Of a stretch of 64,000 bases of DNA, positions 53,649 through 62,024 are shown one piece after another; position 1 is the first letter of the stretch, and every line of letters begins with the position of its first letter. This DNA comes from Deltaproteobacteria bacterium. GTDB taxonomy: Bacteria; Myxococcota_A; UBA796; UBA2385. Location of the stretch: NCBI GenBank assembly GCA_018401435.1, contig JAGYJW010000013.1, positions 62,001-126,000 of the forward strand, in the 5' to 3' direction. The notes beneath the pieces are model-generated. The model searched no databases. It had not been told where the DNA came from and was given only the letters and a program-made list of their open reading frames with translations. A program made the translations under genes and the position numbers.

Positions 53649-53704
53649 GGCCCCCGGGCTAACCCACGACTGCGCCCGTGGCCTCCCCAGGCGACCCCAG
53701 AGCG

Positions 53705-54166
53705 TCAGGAGCGGCGGGCCATCTGGATCTCCCGGCGACCTTCCTTCTCTTTCATCGCGTTGCGCTTGTCGTGAAGGCGCCGGCCGCGGCCCAGGCCGAT
53801 CTCCAATTTCACCCAGGGCCCCTGAAAGTAGAGGCGCAGCGGCACCGCCGTCAGGCCCTTCTCGGCCACCTTGCGCTGCCACTTCTCCAGCTCGTCCCGC
53901 TTGAGCAGCAGCTTGCGCGGGCGCCGGGGCTCGTGGTTGAACTGGTGGGCGTGGGGATAGGGCGGGATATCGGCGTTGATCAGCCAGGCCTCGTCGTTTT
54001 CGAAGCGGACATAGGCCTCGGCGATATTGCCCTGGCCGCCGCGCAGCGACTTGACCTCGCTGCCCTGCAGCGCGAGGCCCGCCTCCAGCTTGTCGGTGAT
54101 GTCGTAGTCGTGCCGAGCGCGGCGGTTCTCTGCCACCAGCTTCATGCGGACCTGCGGCGTGGACAT
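53705..54166 (-). CDS. smpB: SsrA-binding protein SmpB
   Basis: A 153-residue RNA-binding protein that carries tmRNA to stalled ribosomes. Family stretches are NRRARHDYDITDKLEAGLALQGSEVKSLR, NIAEAYVRFENDEAWLINADIPPY and the tail GRGRRLHDKRNAMKEKEGRREIQ. It is the first gene of a minus-strand group with VKOR-DsbA, prmA and rsmE. The tmRNA gene itself (ssrA), often adjacent, was not seen here. Confidence 0.95.
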   Translation of the reverse strand: MSTPQVRMKLVAENRRARHDYDITDKLEAGLALQGSEVKSLRGGQGNIAEAYVRFENDEAWLINADIPPYPHAHQFNHEPRRPRKLLLKRDELEKWQRKVAEKGLTAVPLRLYFQGPWVKLEIGLGRGRRLHDKRNAMKEKEGRREIQMARRS

Positions 54167-54276
54167 CGGGCCTCCAAAGCCCTCCGGCTATCGCGTTCCA
54201 CTGTTGGCGGCGCCAGGGCTGCCGGGCGGCGGGTCCAGGGGCCGGCGAGCGCCCCCGGGCGGGTGCGCAGGGCCTT

Positions 54277-54356
54277 CGGATCCACCTGCTGACCCCCGCG
54301 TTCCACGTCGGGGCGCCCACCCCAGGCAGAAGGCCGACCAGGGGCGGATCCACCTG
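54277..54356. repeat. Direct repeat CGGATCCACCTG in the smpB upstream region
   Basis: The 12-mer occurs at 54,277-54,288 and 54,345-54,356. Each copy is followed by TTCCACG and a CGGGG block, with 12 extra bases in the first. It lies in an otherwise gene-free stretch of 296 bases between smpB and the insertion sequence. Confidence 0.6.
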
Positions 54357-54452
54357 TTCCACGGCGGGGGCCCAACTCATCGCGTTTGGGATGTCAAGAG
54401 TGGATCCGTCGGTTTTTCAGGCATTTATTCAGTTCGGCCCGGCAGAAAGGGG

Positions 54453-54462
54453 TGGGCGGGGG
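54453..54462. repeat. Target-site duplication, left copy
   Basis: TGGGCGGGGG directly abuts the left inverted repeat of the insertion sequence and is identical to the copy at 55,677-55,686. Confidence 0.85.
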
Positions 54463-55676
54463 CAGGGCGATCGCATCTAATCGCCGAGGATCTTCAATAG
54501 GTATCGATGATCCCAGCCCCGCGCCCAGCCTCTTGGTCTTGATGCCCGCTTGGAGGAGGTCTCCTGCTTGAGGAGGTTGAGTGCGATGCTGCGGACCGTC
54601 GCGAGGTTCTCGGCTGCATGGCCCTTCCTCGCTCTGGCCTCGTCCTCTCGGAAGGCGATGTCGAGCACCCAGTGCAGTCCGTTCTCGATCTGCCAGTGCG
54701 CCCGACGATGCGCGCGGCCTCTTGGGCGGCGAGGTCGGGGATGCTGGAGAGGAAGTAGCGCCGGTGGACCGAGGTGTCCTTGCCGAGGGCCGTGCGGTGG
54801 GCTTCGACGCAGGCGAGGCTCTTCATGCCCGCCCAGTCTTCGACTCCGGCAGCCAGTCGAGCTCGCTCGATGTCCAGACCTTCCGCACCTCGTCGCGGTC
54901 GTGGGCCTGGGTGGACTCTCGTGGAAGTCGTGCTGGATGCCGTCGAAGTCCGTGAGGACGCCGTCCTCGAAGAAGCCCTGAACCTCCTGGTGCAGCGTCG
55001 GGTGGTTGTCCTTGAGCGCGAGAACGTAGTCAGCCTCCGCCTTGATGATGACGGCCGCGATGGACTTCTGGCAGCCCATCGCGTCGATGGTGACGATGCA
55101 GCCCTTCAACTCGAGGGCCGCCACGAGCTCGGGGATGGCGAGATCTCGTTGACTTCTCGCTCGTCGGTACCTGCCTGAGCACCAGCCGGTTCGCCGTGGC
55201 CCAGGCGTTGACCAGGTGGATGGGGCCTCGGTTGCTCGCCCCGTCCTTGCTCCGACGAACGGTCTTGCCGTCGATGGCGACCACTTCGTCGTCCACCAGC
55301 TCCGGCGACTGTCCCCACCCACCGCATGAAGCTGGCAGAAAGCCTCGGGGCTCAGCATCGAGAAGACACGCCCGATGGTGTCGTGCGACGGGATGCCGTT
55401 CTGAAGGTCCAGGATCTTGCGGAGCCACTCCTCCCTTGGCCTTCCCGAAGTCCTCGATCTGCACGAATCCATCGGCACCACAGATGACCGCCCAGAACGC
55501 TCAGGACCAAGATGTCCGCAGCGAAAGTGGCGGTGCGCGCCATGCGCCGGTCGGGGATGTCGTCGAAGGACTCCAGGAGGGTCGGCATGCAGATCTGTCC
55601 TGATCCCCACCGATGCGGGGCTTTGGGTGATCTGCCCGCCCTATCGCGCTGGCCCCGTCAAGATGCGATTGCCCTG
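54463..55676 (-). mobile_element. ISAs1-family insertion sequence
   Basis: A 1,214-bp element bounded by 16-bp terminal inverted repeats, CAGGGCGATCGCATCT on the left and its complement with one mismatch on the right (15 of 16 identical). It is flanked by a perfect 10-bp target duplication. The ends and the single DDE transposase match the ISAs1 family. It lies between smpB and the division cluster and does not break a gene. The intact ends and duplication suggest a recent insertion. Confidence 0.9.
54477..55588 (-). pseudogene. ISAs1-family transposase, multiple frameshifts
   Basis: Family sequence is found in order but in changing frames: MPTLLESFDDIPDRRMART (start 55,588), EEWLRKILDLQNGIPSHDTI, VVAIDGKTVRRSKDG with the first catalytic Asp, LKGCIVTIDAMGCQKSIAA with the second, and HWQIENGLHWVLDIAFRED with the Glu. 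At least five shifts are needed to join them. The last frame ends at a TAG inside the left inverted repeat. As assembled the enzyme is dead. Because the element ends look fresh, sequence errors may explain some of the shifts. Confidence 0.85.
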
Positions 55677-55686
55677 TGGGCGGGGG
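55677..55686. repeat. Target-site duplication, right copy
   Basis: TGGGCGGGGG, identical to the left copy at 54,453-54,462. Confidence 0.85.
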
Positions 55687-55943
55687 CCCCTTGTCGGCCG
55701 CGCAAGCGATCGCCTGCCGGCAAGGCCATCTGCGCGCCGCCGAAGCCCCTGCAAAAGCAGATGTGATCTCGAAATTCCAGCTAGTTAGAACTTCTGTTCC
55801 CCGAGTTGTAGCGACAGGGTGGATCGAGAAGTAGAGAAAGTGGGAGGATTGGGTCATCAGGTGGATCTGAGGTCCTGGCCCCTCACCCCACCCGCTGGGC
55901 GACCCCGCGTCGCGCGGCGCCGTCCCCGTCTGCCCGCTGGTTG
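55687..55943. other. Upstream region of the dcw cluster
   Basis: No gene is seen. A stretch of lower GC at 55,765-55,860 (for example CTAGTTAGAACTTCTGTTCC) is the likely mraZ promoter, but I cannot assign -35 and -10 boxes with confidence. Confidence 0.4.
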
Positions 55944-56396
55944 GTGCTCTTGTTCTTGCCCTCCCTCAACGCGGAGCTCACCCTCGACCCCAAAGGTCGG
56001 GTGATGGTGCCCCGCGCGCTGCGGGACGCCCTGGACCTGCAGGGGGTGAGCAAGCTGGTGGCCTATGCCAACGGGGGCCCGCGCCGGGGCCTGGCCCTCT
56101 GCCGCATCGAAGACTTCCAAGCCATGCAGAAGCAGCACCAGAAGGGCGATCTCATGGATCCCCGCTCTCGGCTCTTCGCCCTGGCCATCGCCTCCACCGC
56201 CCAGACCATCTCCATCGACAATGTCGGCCGCATGCTGATTCCGCCGCCGCTTCGGACCCTTCTGGGCCTGGAGCGCGAGCTCTTCCTGTTCACCGCGGGC
56301 AGCTGGATCGAGCTCTGGGACCGCGCCCGCTGGGAGGCCGAGGCCTACCCGGCCGCCGCCCAGATGTGGATGACCTCTATGGCTTCGCTTCGCTGA
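55944..56396 (+). CDS. mraZ: Transcriptional regulator MraZ
   Basis: A 150-residue protein with two AbrB-like MraZ repeats: LNAELTLDPKGRVMVPRALRDAL and ISIDNVGRMLIPPPLRTLLGL. MraZ binds upstream of itself and represses the division and cell-wall cluster. The GTG at 55,944 was chosen; a TTG three bases earlier is also possible, and the ribosome binding site is weak. It heads the order mraZ-rsmH-ftsL-ftsI-murE-murF-mraY. Confidence 0.88.
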   Translation: MLLFLPSLNAELTLDPKGRVMVPRALRDALDLQGVSKLVAYANGGPRRGLALCRIEDFQAMQKQHQKGDLMDPRSRLFALAIASTAQTISIDNVGRMLIPPPLRTLLGLERELFLFTAGSWIELWDRARWEAEAYPAAAQMWMTSMASLR

Positions 56397-56448
56397 CCCC
56401 CGGCGCCCTCTCCTCCTCCGCTGCCCCGACCCCCGGGCAGGAAAGCGC

Positions 56449-57441
56449 GTGACCCCCTGGCCCAGCCCTTCCACCACCAGACCGTCCTGCGCGACGCCGT
56501 CGCTCAGCAGCTCCTCGCCGCGCCCTCTCGGGCAGCCGGCGGTGGCCGCTTCGTGGATGGCACCCGGCGGCGGCGGCTACACCGAGGCCCTCCTGGAAGG
56601 CAGCGGGCCCGATGGCGTCGTCCTGGGCATCGATCGCGACCCGGCCGCCCGCCAGGCCGCAGCCGCCCGGCTGGCGCCCTTCGGCGACCGCTTCCAGCTG
56701 CGCGCAGGCACCTTCGACCAGCTGGCGACCCTCGCCTCCCACCTCGATCCACTGGATGGCATCCTGCTGGACCTCGGGGTCAGCTCGCCCCAGCTCGACC
56801 ACGCCGACCGCGGCTTCTCGCTGCAGGCCGACGGACCGGTCGATATGCGCATGGACCCCAGCCAGGGCGAGAGCGCTGCCGAGCTCATCGATCGCCTGGA
56901 CGCCGACGCCCTCGCTGACCTGCTCTTCCACCTCGGAGAGGAGCCCCGCTCCCGGCGCATCGCCCGCGCCCTGGTCGCCGGCCGCCCCTGGCGCAGCAGC
57001 CTCGCCCTGGCCGACGCCATCGGCCGGGCCTCCGGCTACCACGGCAGCCGGGTTCATCCCGCCACCCGCAGCTTCCAAGCGCTGCGCATCGCGGTCAATG
57101 ACGAGTTGGGCCAGCTCGCCCGGGCCCTGCCCGCCGCCCTGCCCCTGCTCGCTGTCGGCGGGAGGCTGGCAGTGATCAGCTTTCACAGCCTCGAAGACCG
57201 CATGGTCAAGCAGTGCTTTCGGGCCTGGACCGCGCGGGACTCCGCCAAGGACGCCTTTGGCCAGCCCCTGGACCCGGTCCTGGGCATCGACCTGCTGCGC
57301 AAGGGCCTGGGCGGCGCCGAAGCCGACCCCCAGAACCCCCGCTCCCGCTCTGCCCGCCTGCGGGTCTTCGAGCGCCGCGCGGACGCCCTCCCCTCCCCTC
57401 TCCCGCGTGTCGAGCCGCCCGGCCCGGCATGTCCATCCTGA
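56449..57441 (+). CDS. rsmH: 16S rRNA (cytosine-1402-N4)-methyltransferase RsmH, with two compensating frameshifts near the start
   Basis: The enzyme methylates C1402 of 16S rRNA. From about 56,555 on, the open frame is clear: GGGGYTEALLEGS, LDGILLDLGVSSPQLDHADRGFS, PLDMRMD-like PVDMRMDPSQG, and RSFQALRIAVNDELGQL. Before this the family N-terminus FHHQTVLRDAVAQQLL and FVDGT lies in another frame (56,469-56,550). Adding one C to the CCCCC run at 56,453-56,457, directly after the GTG, and a second indel at about 56,550 would give one continuous protein of about 330 residues. As written, residues 2-34 are out of frame. Confidence 0.85.
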   Translation: MTPWPSPSTTRPSCATPSLSSSSPRPLGQPAVAASWMAPGGGGYTEALLEGSGPDGVVLGIDRDPAARQAAAARLAPFGDRFQLRAGTFDQLATLASHLDPLDGILLDLGVSSPQLDHADRGFSLQADGPVDMRMDPSQGESAAELIDRLDADALADLLFHLGEEPRSRRIARALVAGRPWRSSLALADAIGRASGYHGSRVHPATRSFQALRIAVNDELGQLARALPAALPLLAVGGRLAVISFHSLEDRMVKQCFRAWTARDSAKDAFGQPLDPVLGIDLLRKGLGGAEADPQNPRSRSARLRVFERRADALPSPLPRVEPPGPACPS

Positions 57442-57481
57442 CCCGCCCTCACCGCGCGCCCGCGCACCGGCGGAGACCCCC

Positions 57482-57877
57482 ATGCGGTTGACCCTGCCCA
57501 CCTTCCGAAACCGAAACCAGCCCGACGACACCGAGCTCGTCCAGGCCTCCGCCGGCGTGTTGCCCCCGCTGGTGGCCGATGGCGACCGGGATCTCGAGGT
57601 CACCCACCTGTGGCGCTATGTGGGCGTCATCGGGCTGGTGGCCGCCTGCGCCATGCTCTCGGCCTGGTCGCGCATCGACCTGGTCGAGACCAGCGCCGCC
57701 CTGGGCAGCGCAGAGGCGCGCCTGTCCGCAGCCAACGCCGACCGCGCCCGCCTGGAGCTGGAATATGCGGCCCTGACGGACCCGGCGCGCCTGTCCCGGG
57801 CGGCCGAGGCCCTGGGCCTGGACGCCACCGTAAAGATCGTCGTGGTGCCCGAAAGCGAAGCGGAGGCCGCCCGCTGA
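57482..57877 (+). CDS. ftsL: Cell division protein FtsL
   Basis: A 131-residue bitopic membrane protein between rsmH and ftsI, the standard place for ftsL. It has a cytoplasmic N-terminus of about 45 residues, one membrane helix (YVGVIGLVAACAMLSAW) and a periplasmic coiled coil (VETSAALGSAEARLSAANADRARLELEYAALTDPARL) ending in the typical LGLDAT segment. FtsL acts in the divisome with FtsB and FtsQ. Sequence identity in this family is low, so position and topology carry the call. The stop overlaps the ftsI start (TGATG). Confidence 0.85.
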   Translation: MRLTLPTFRNRNQPDDTELVQASAGVLPPLVADGDRDLEVTHLWRYVGVIGLVAACAMLSAWSRIDLVETSAALGSAEARLSAANADRARLELEYAALTDPARLSRAAEALGLDATVKIVVVPESEAEAAR

Positions 57878-60009
57878 TGGCTGCCAAGCGTCCCATCGCG
57901 GGCCCGCCCCGGCGGTCCACCCGGCCCAGCCTCGACCTGTCGATGCTGGTGCCGGATCGCAAGGGTCCCGCCGACCCCGATCCCCAGGTGCGCACCCGGG
58001 CGTCGGTGCGCGTGGGCTTCGTGGGCGCGGGGCTGCTCTTCGGCTTCATCCTGCTGGGAGTGCGGGCCGCCACCCTCATGCTGCTCGCCGACCCGCGCCT
58101 GGAAGAGAAGGCCCAGGTCCAATTCGAAGAGTCCATCCAGATCGAGGGCCGCCGCGGCGATCTGCTCGACCGCAACGGCATGGTGCTGGCCACCACGGTG
58201 GAGCTCAAGGAGCTGCACGTGGATCCCTCGCGCCTGGACCCGGGAATGACCCGCAGCCTGGCCCTGGCCCTCGCGGCGCCCTTGGCTTTGGAGGCGGACC
58301 ACCTGGAACAACGCATGGCCCGCGAAGGCCGCCGAGACGTGCTGCTGGCGCGGGATCTCACCCCGGCGCAAGCCGCCGCGGCACGGGCGGCCGTGGTCGC
58401 AGCCTCCTCCGAAGATCGGTCCCTGCGCGGCGTTCTGTGGACCCGAGACGTGCCCCGGCGCTTCTACCCGGGGCGGGAGGAGGGCGCGTCCTTGATGGGC
58501 CTGGTCGGGCACAACGGCACGGGCCTGGCCGGCCTGGAGCGCAGCCTGGACCGCCAGCTGCGGGGTGAGGTCTTCAAGTACGTGCTGTGGCGCGACCGCA
58601 AGGGCCGGCGCGTGACCCCCGACGAGACCGACGCTGGCGCCGGCCAGACCGTCGTGCTCACCATCGACCGCCGCATCCAACACATCGTCGAACAAGCGCT
58701 CGAGACCACGCTGGTGCAGACGGGCGCGGGCAAGGCCTACGCGGTGGTCATCGATGTGCAGACCGGCGAGATCCTCGCCCTGGCCAACCGGCCCACCCAG
58801 AACCCCAACGACACCCGCCTGCTGGACCTTGAGCTCTTCAAGAACCACGCTGCAGTCGATGCTTTCGAGCCCGGATCCGTCTTCAAGCCCTTTGTGGCGG
58901 CCGCCGCCTTGGAAGAGGAGCTGGTGATCCCGGAGTCCATGATCGACTGCGAGGGCGGACACTGGGTGGTCGGCAACAAGACCATCCACGACGACCACCC
59001 CCACGGCCGGGTGACCGTCAGCGAGGTCATCAAGTACAGCTCCAACATCGGCGCCGCCAAGCTGGCCTTCTTGCTGGGGGGCGAGCGCACGCTGGACTAC
59101 CTCAAGGACTTTGGCTTTGCCCGGATGTCCGGTTTGAACCTGCCGGGTGAGACCCGTGGGGCCATGCGCTCGCCCGGAGACATCAAGCCCATCGAGCTGG
59201 CCACCACCTCCTACGGCCACGGTGTGACCGCCAACGCGGTGCAGCTCGCCGCGGCCATCGGCACCCTGGGCAATGGCGGGGTGCGCATGAAGCCCCACCT
59301 CGTCAAGGAGCTGCGCGACGAGAGCGGCGACGTCCTCCGGGAGATCAAGCCCGAAGTGGACCGCCGCGTGGTCTCAGAGACCGTGGCCCGCCAGGTGGTG
59401 GTGATGATGGAGTCGGTCACCGAGACCGGCGGCACCGGCACCCGAGCGCGGGTGGACGGCTTCCGGGTCGCGGGCAAGACCGGCACGGCCTGGAAGCACA
59501 TCGACGGCGGCTACTCGGCCACCGCGCGCATTGGGTCCTTTGTGGGCTTGATCCCTGCGGATGCGCCGCGTCTGGCCATCGCGGTGGTGGTGGACACCCC
59601 CACCATCGGCTCGTCTTATGGCGGCATCGTGGCCGCCCCCGCATTCGCCGAGATTGGCGGCGCGGCGCTGCGGGTCCTGGGTGTAGAGGGCGATCCCACC
59701 CTGGTCGCCGGTGTGCCGGGCCGACCCGGCGCCGAGGGCGTCGCCGCCCGATTCGGCAGCAAGCTGGGCTCCGTCGAATCCGAGCTGGCCCGCAACGCGC
59801 CCACGGCCGACCCCGAGCTTCAGTGGCAGACAGACGGAAGCCTGCGCACCCCCGACCTCACGGGCCTCAGCTTGCGGGACGCCCTGGTGACCCTGCAGGG
59901 CGCCGGTCTCACCGTGCAGACCCTGGGCAGCGGCACCGTCGCCAGCCAGACGCCTGCGCCGGGCCAACCCATCCAAGCCGGCGAACAGGTCTCGGTGGTG
60001 CTGCAATGA
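57877..60009 (+). CDS. ftsI: Septal peptidoglycan transpeptidase FtsI (PBP3) with PASTA domain
   Basis: A 710-residue class B penicillin-binding protein. After a 45-residue cytoplasmic tail and one membrane helix (VGAGLLFGFILLGVRA) come the pedestal domain (GRRGDLLDRNGMVLATT) and the transpeptidase domain. The active-site motifs are FEPGSVFKPF with the catalytic Ser, YSSNIG and GKTGTAWK. Residues about 655-710 are a PASTA domain (TPDLTGLSLRDALVTLQGAGL), a feature more typical of Gram-positive and deltaproteobacterial PBPs. It cross-links septal cell wall. The start overlaps the ftsL stop. Confidence 0.95.
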   Translation: MAAKRPIAGPPRRSTRPSLDLSMLVPDRKGPADPDPQVRTRASVRVGFVGAGLLFGFILLGVRAATLMLLADPRLEEKAQVQFEESIQIEGRRGDLLDRNGMVLATTVELKELHVDPSRLDPGMTRSLALALAAPLALEADHLEQRMAREGRRDVLLARDLTPAQAAAARAAVVAASSEDRSLRGVLWTRDVPRRFYPGREEGASLMGLVGHNGTGLAGLERSLDRQLRGEVFKYVLWRDRKGRRVTPDETDAGAGQTVVLTIDRRIQHIVEQALETTLVQTGAGKAYAVVIDVQTGEILALANRPTQNPNDTRLLDLELFKNHAAVDAFEPGSVFKPFVAAAALEEELVIPESMIDCEGGHWVVGNKTIHDDHPHGRVTVSEVIKYSSNIGAAKLAFLLGGERTLDYLKDFGFARMSGLNLPGETRGAMRSPGDIKPIELATTSYGHGVTANAVQLAAAIGTLGNGGVRMKPHLVKELRDESGDVLREIKPEVDRRVVSETVARQVVVMMESVTETGGTGTRARVDGFRVAGKTGTAWKHIDGGYSATARIGSFVGLIPADAPRLAIAVVVDTPTIGSSYGGIVAAPAFAEIGGAALRVLGVEGDPTLVAGVPGRPGAEGVAARFGSKLGSVESELARNAPTADPELQWQTDGSLRTPDLTGLSLRDALVTLQGAGLTVQTLGSGTVASQTPAPGQPIQAGEQVSVVLQ

Positions 60010-60550
60010 CCACCACCTGTGTCGCGATCAACGAGAATAAAGTACTGATGCCATTTCTCCCATCGACCTCTGGTCGATGGATCTCCCCAAAACCCCTCTC
60101 CCACCCGGTCCCGGCGCCGGGGGGTGTCCCATGCAACGGCCGGGTTGTGGTGTCCTCCACCACGACTCTCCGGTTCCGCGCGACGGACCCCTCCTCTGGC
60201 GATTCTTGTGGAGCGCAACCCTGGCTGCATCACGGGAGGTCCACCCCCCGGACCCGACGCGCAGTCACCCTTCCCCGCTCTCCGCTCGCCACGCCGTCTC
60301 GTTCAGGCCACCCGCTGCAGAAACCCCGCTGAGGTCGTCTCGGGTTCTCCCCGAGAAGTCGCACCCCCCTGCTGATCCTCCCTGCACCGGGACCCCGTGG
60401 GCCCCCCCTCCACCGGCTCCGCCGACGCACCCCGCCTCCCACCCCGCCCCTTCAACGATGCCCTGCGCGGGCAATGCCCTTGTGGCTCCCACCCCATCTC
60501 CCCTCCCACCCGCGCAGGGGCATCGCTTCCCCCCCCAGGCCCGCCGCCCC
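60010..60550. other. Long intergenic region between ftsI and murE
   Basis: At 541 bases this is unusually long for a dcw cluster. The first 50 bases are AT-richer (GAGAATAAAGTACTGATG) and are followed by a perfect 9-bp hairpin with a TCT loop at 60,060-60,080 (CCATCGACC). The rest is strongly C-rich on the plus strand. No frame on either strand looks coding. It may hold a second promoter for the mur genes or a transcript-processing site. Confidence 0.5.
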
Positions 60551-62024
60551 ATGCGTCTGCCAACGCTGCTGCCTCACCTCGGCCCCCACCATGTCCAGGG
60601 TGAGGTGGACCGGGTCGTGGCCGGAATCAGCAACGACTCACGGCAGATCACAGAGAGCGACATCTTCGTCGCGATTCAAGGTGCACAATCGGATGGCCGT
60701 CGCTTTGTACCCGGCCTGCGCTGCGCCGCCGTAATCTGCGAGGGTCCGGTGCAGGCCGAGCCCGGCGCCTGCGTCATCACCGTCCCCGACGCCCGCCTGG
60801 CCCTGGCCCGGGCCGCGGCAGCCCTCGCCGGATGGCCCGCCCAGACCCTGCCCGTGGTGGGCATCACCGGCAGCAACGGCAAGACCACCACGACGCTGCT
60901 GCTCGAGGCCCTCGGCCAGGGCCTGGGCTGGACCAGCGCCATCCTGGGCACCACCGGCAACCGCATCGCCGGCCATCACCGCCCAAGCGCCCACACCACC
61001 CCCGAAGCGCCGATCATTCACGGCATCCTGCGCGAGGCCGCCGACGCCGGCTGCGCCTTCGCGGCCATGGAGGTGTCGAGCATCGGCCTGCACCTGCGCC
61101 GGGCCGACGCCATCCCCTACCGGGTGGCGGTCTTCACCAGCTTCAGCCGGGACCACCTCGACTTTCACGGCACCATGGACGCCTACTTCGCGGCCAAGGC
61201 GCGGCTCTTCTCAGATCTGGTCGCCGAAGATGGGGTCGCCGTGCTCAATGGCGACGATCCAGCCTCTGCCCGCCTGCGCCCGCGCTGCGCCACCACCTGG
61301 CGCACCCGGGTGGACGGCGAGGGCGACATCGTGGCCCGTCGCATCGAACAAGACCTGCGGGGCAGCCGGGCCTGGGTGGAGAGCCCCCGCGGCGCCGGCT
61401 GGTTGGACCTGCCCCTGCTGGGCTCCTTCAACATTGAGAACGCGCTGCTGGCGCTGGGCGCGGGCCTGGCGCTGGGCGCGCCCTCGACGGGGCCTTGGCG
61501 GCCTCCGCCGCCCGCCGGTGCCGGGCCGCCTGGAGCAGGTGGCCGCCGCCAAGCAGGCCCTCGGCGTCACTGCAGTCGTCGATTATGCACATAGCGCCGA
61601 GGCCTTGAAGCGGGCCCTCGAGACGCTGCGCCCGCTGGTGGGGGCTGGTCGCATCCTCACCGTCTTTGGCTGCGGCGGAGACCGGGACCGGGGCAAGCGC
61701 CCCGAGATGGGGGCCGCCGCATCGGCGGGCAGCGACTGGGTCGCCGTCACCAGCGACAATCCCCGAAGCGAAGACCCCAACGCCATTCTCGACGAGATTC
61801 GCCCCGGCCTGGCGGGCGAATATTCCATCATCCCCGACCGCCGAGAGGCCATCGCCGCCGCCCTCTCCCGCGCCCGGCCGGGCGATGTGGTGCTGGTGGC
61901 CGGCAAGGGCCACGAGACCGGCCAGATCATCGGTGACCGGGTCCTTCCTTTTGATGATCGCGCCGTGACCGCCGAGCTGGCCCGCGACCTGGCCCGGCCC
62001 GGCGCCCTTGGAGCCCACCCATGA
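60551..62024 (+). CDS. murE: UDP-N-acetylmuramyl-tripeptide synthetase MurE, with frameshifts
   Basis: The enzyme adds the third amino acid to the peptidoglycan precursor. The N-terminal domain starts MRLPTLLPHL; the ATP motif is VVGITGSNGKTTTTLL; EVSSIGLHLRR and FTSFSRDHLDFHGTM follow. The frame is lost at about 61,488 and resumes in another at about 61,525 with VPGRLEQVAAAKQALGVTAV; two missing bases in GC runs would restore GAPLDGALAA...PPVPGRLE and a protein of 491 residues. The motif DNPRSEDP indicates meso-diaminopimelate as substrate. The murF ATG overlaps the stop by four bases. Confidence 0.9.

Noticed and set aside
54167..54462. tmRNA gene (ssrA) next to smpB
   Set aside because: No tRNA-like ends or tag-coding frame could be found here, only short repeats.
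55841..55853. MraZ-binding repeats (TGGG ... TGGG) upstream of mraZ
   Set aside because: Two TGGG motifs are present but with a 9-base period and no third copy, unlike the 10-base period of known MraZ boxes; too weak to annotate.
60265..60552. Minus-strand frame in the ftsI-murE gap
   Set aside because: The predicted protein is a Gly/Ala/Arg composition artefact without a start signal or motif.
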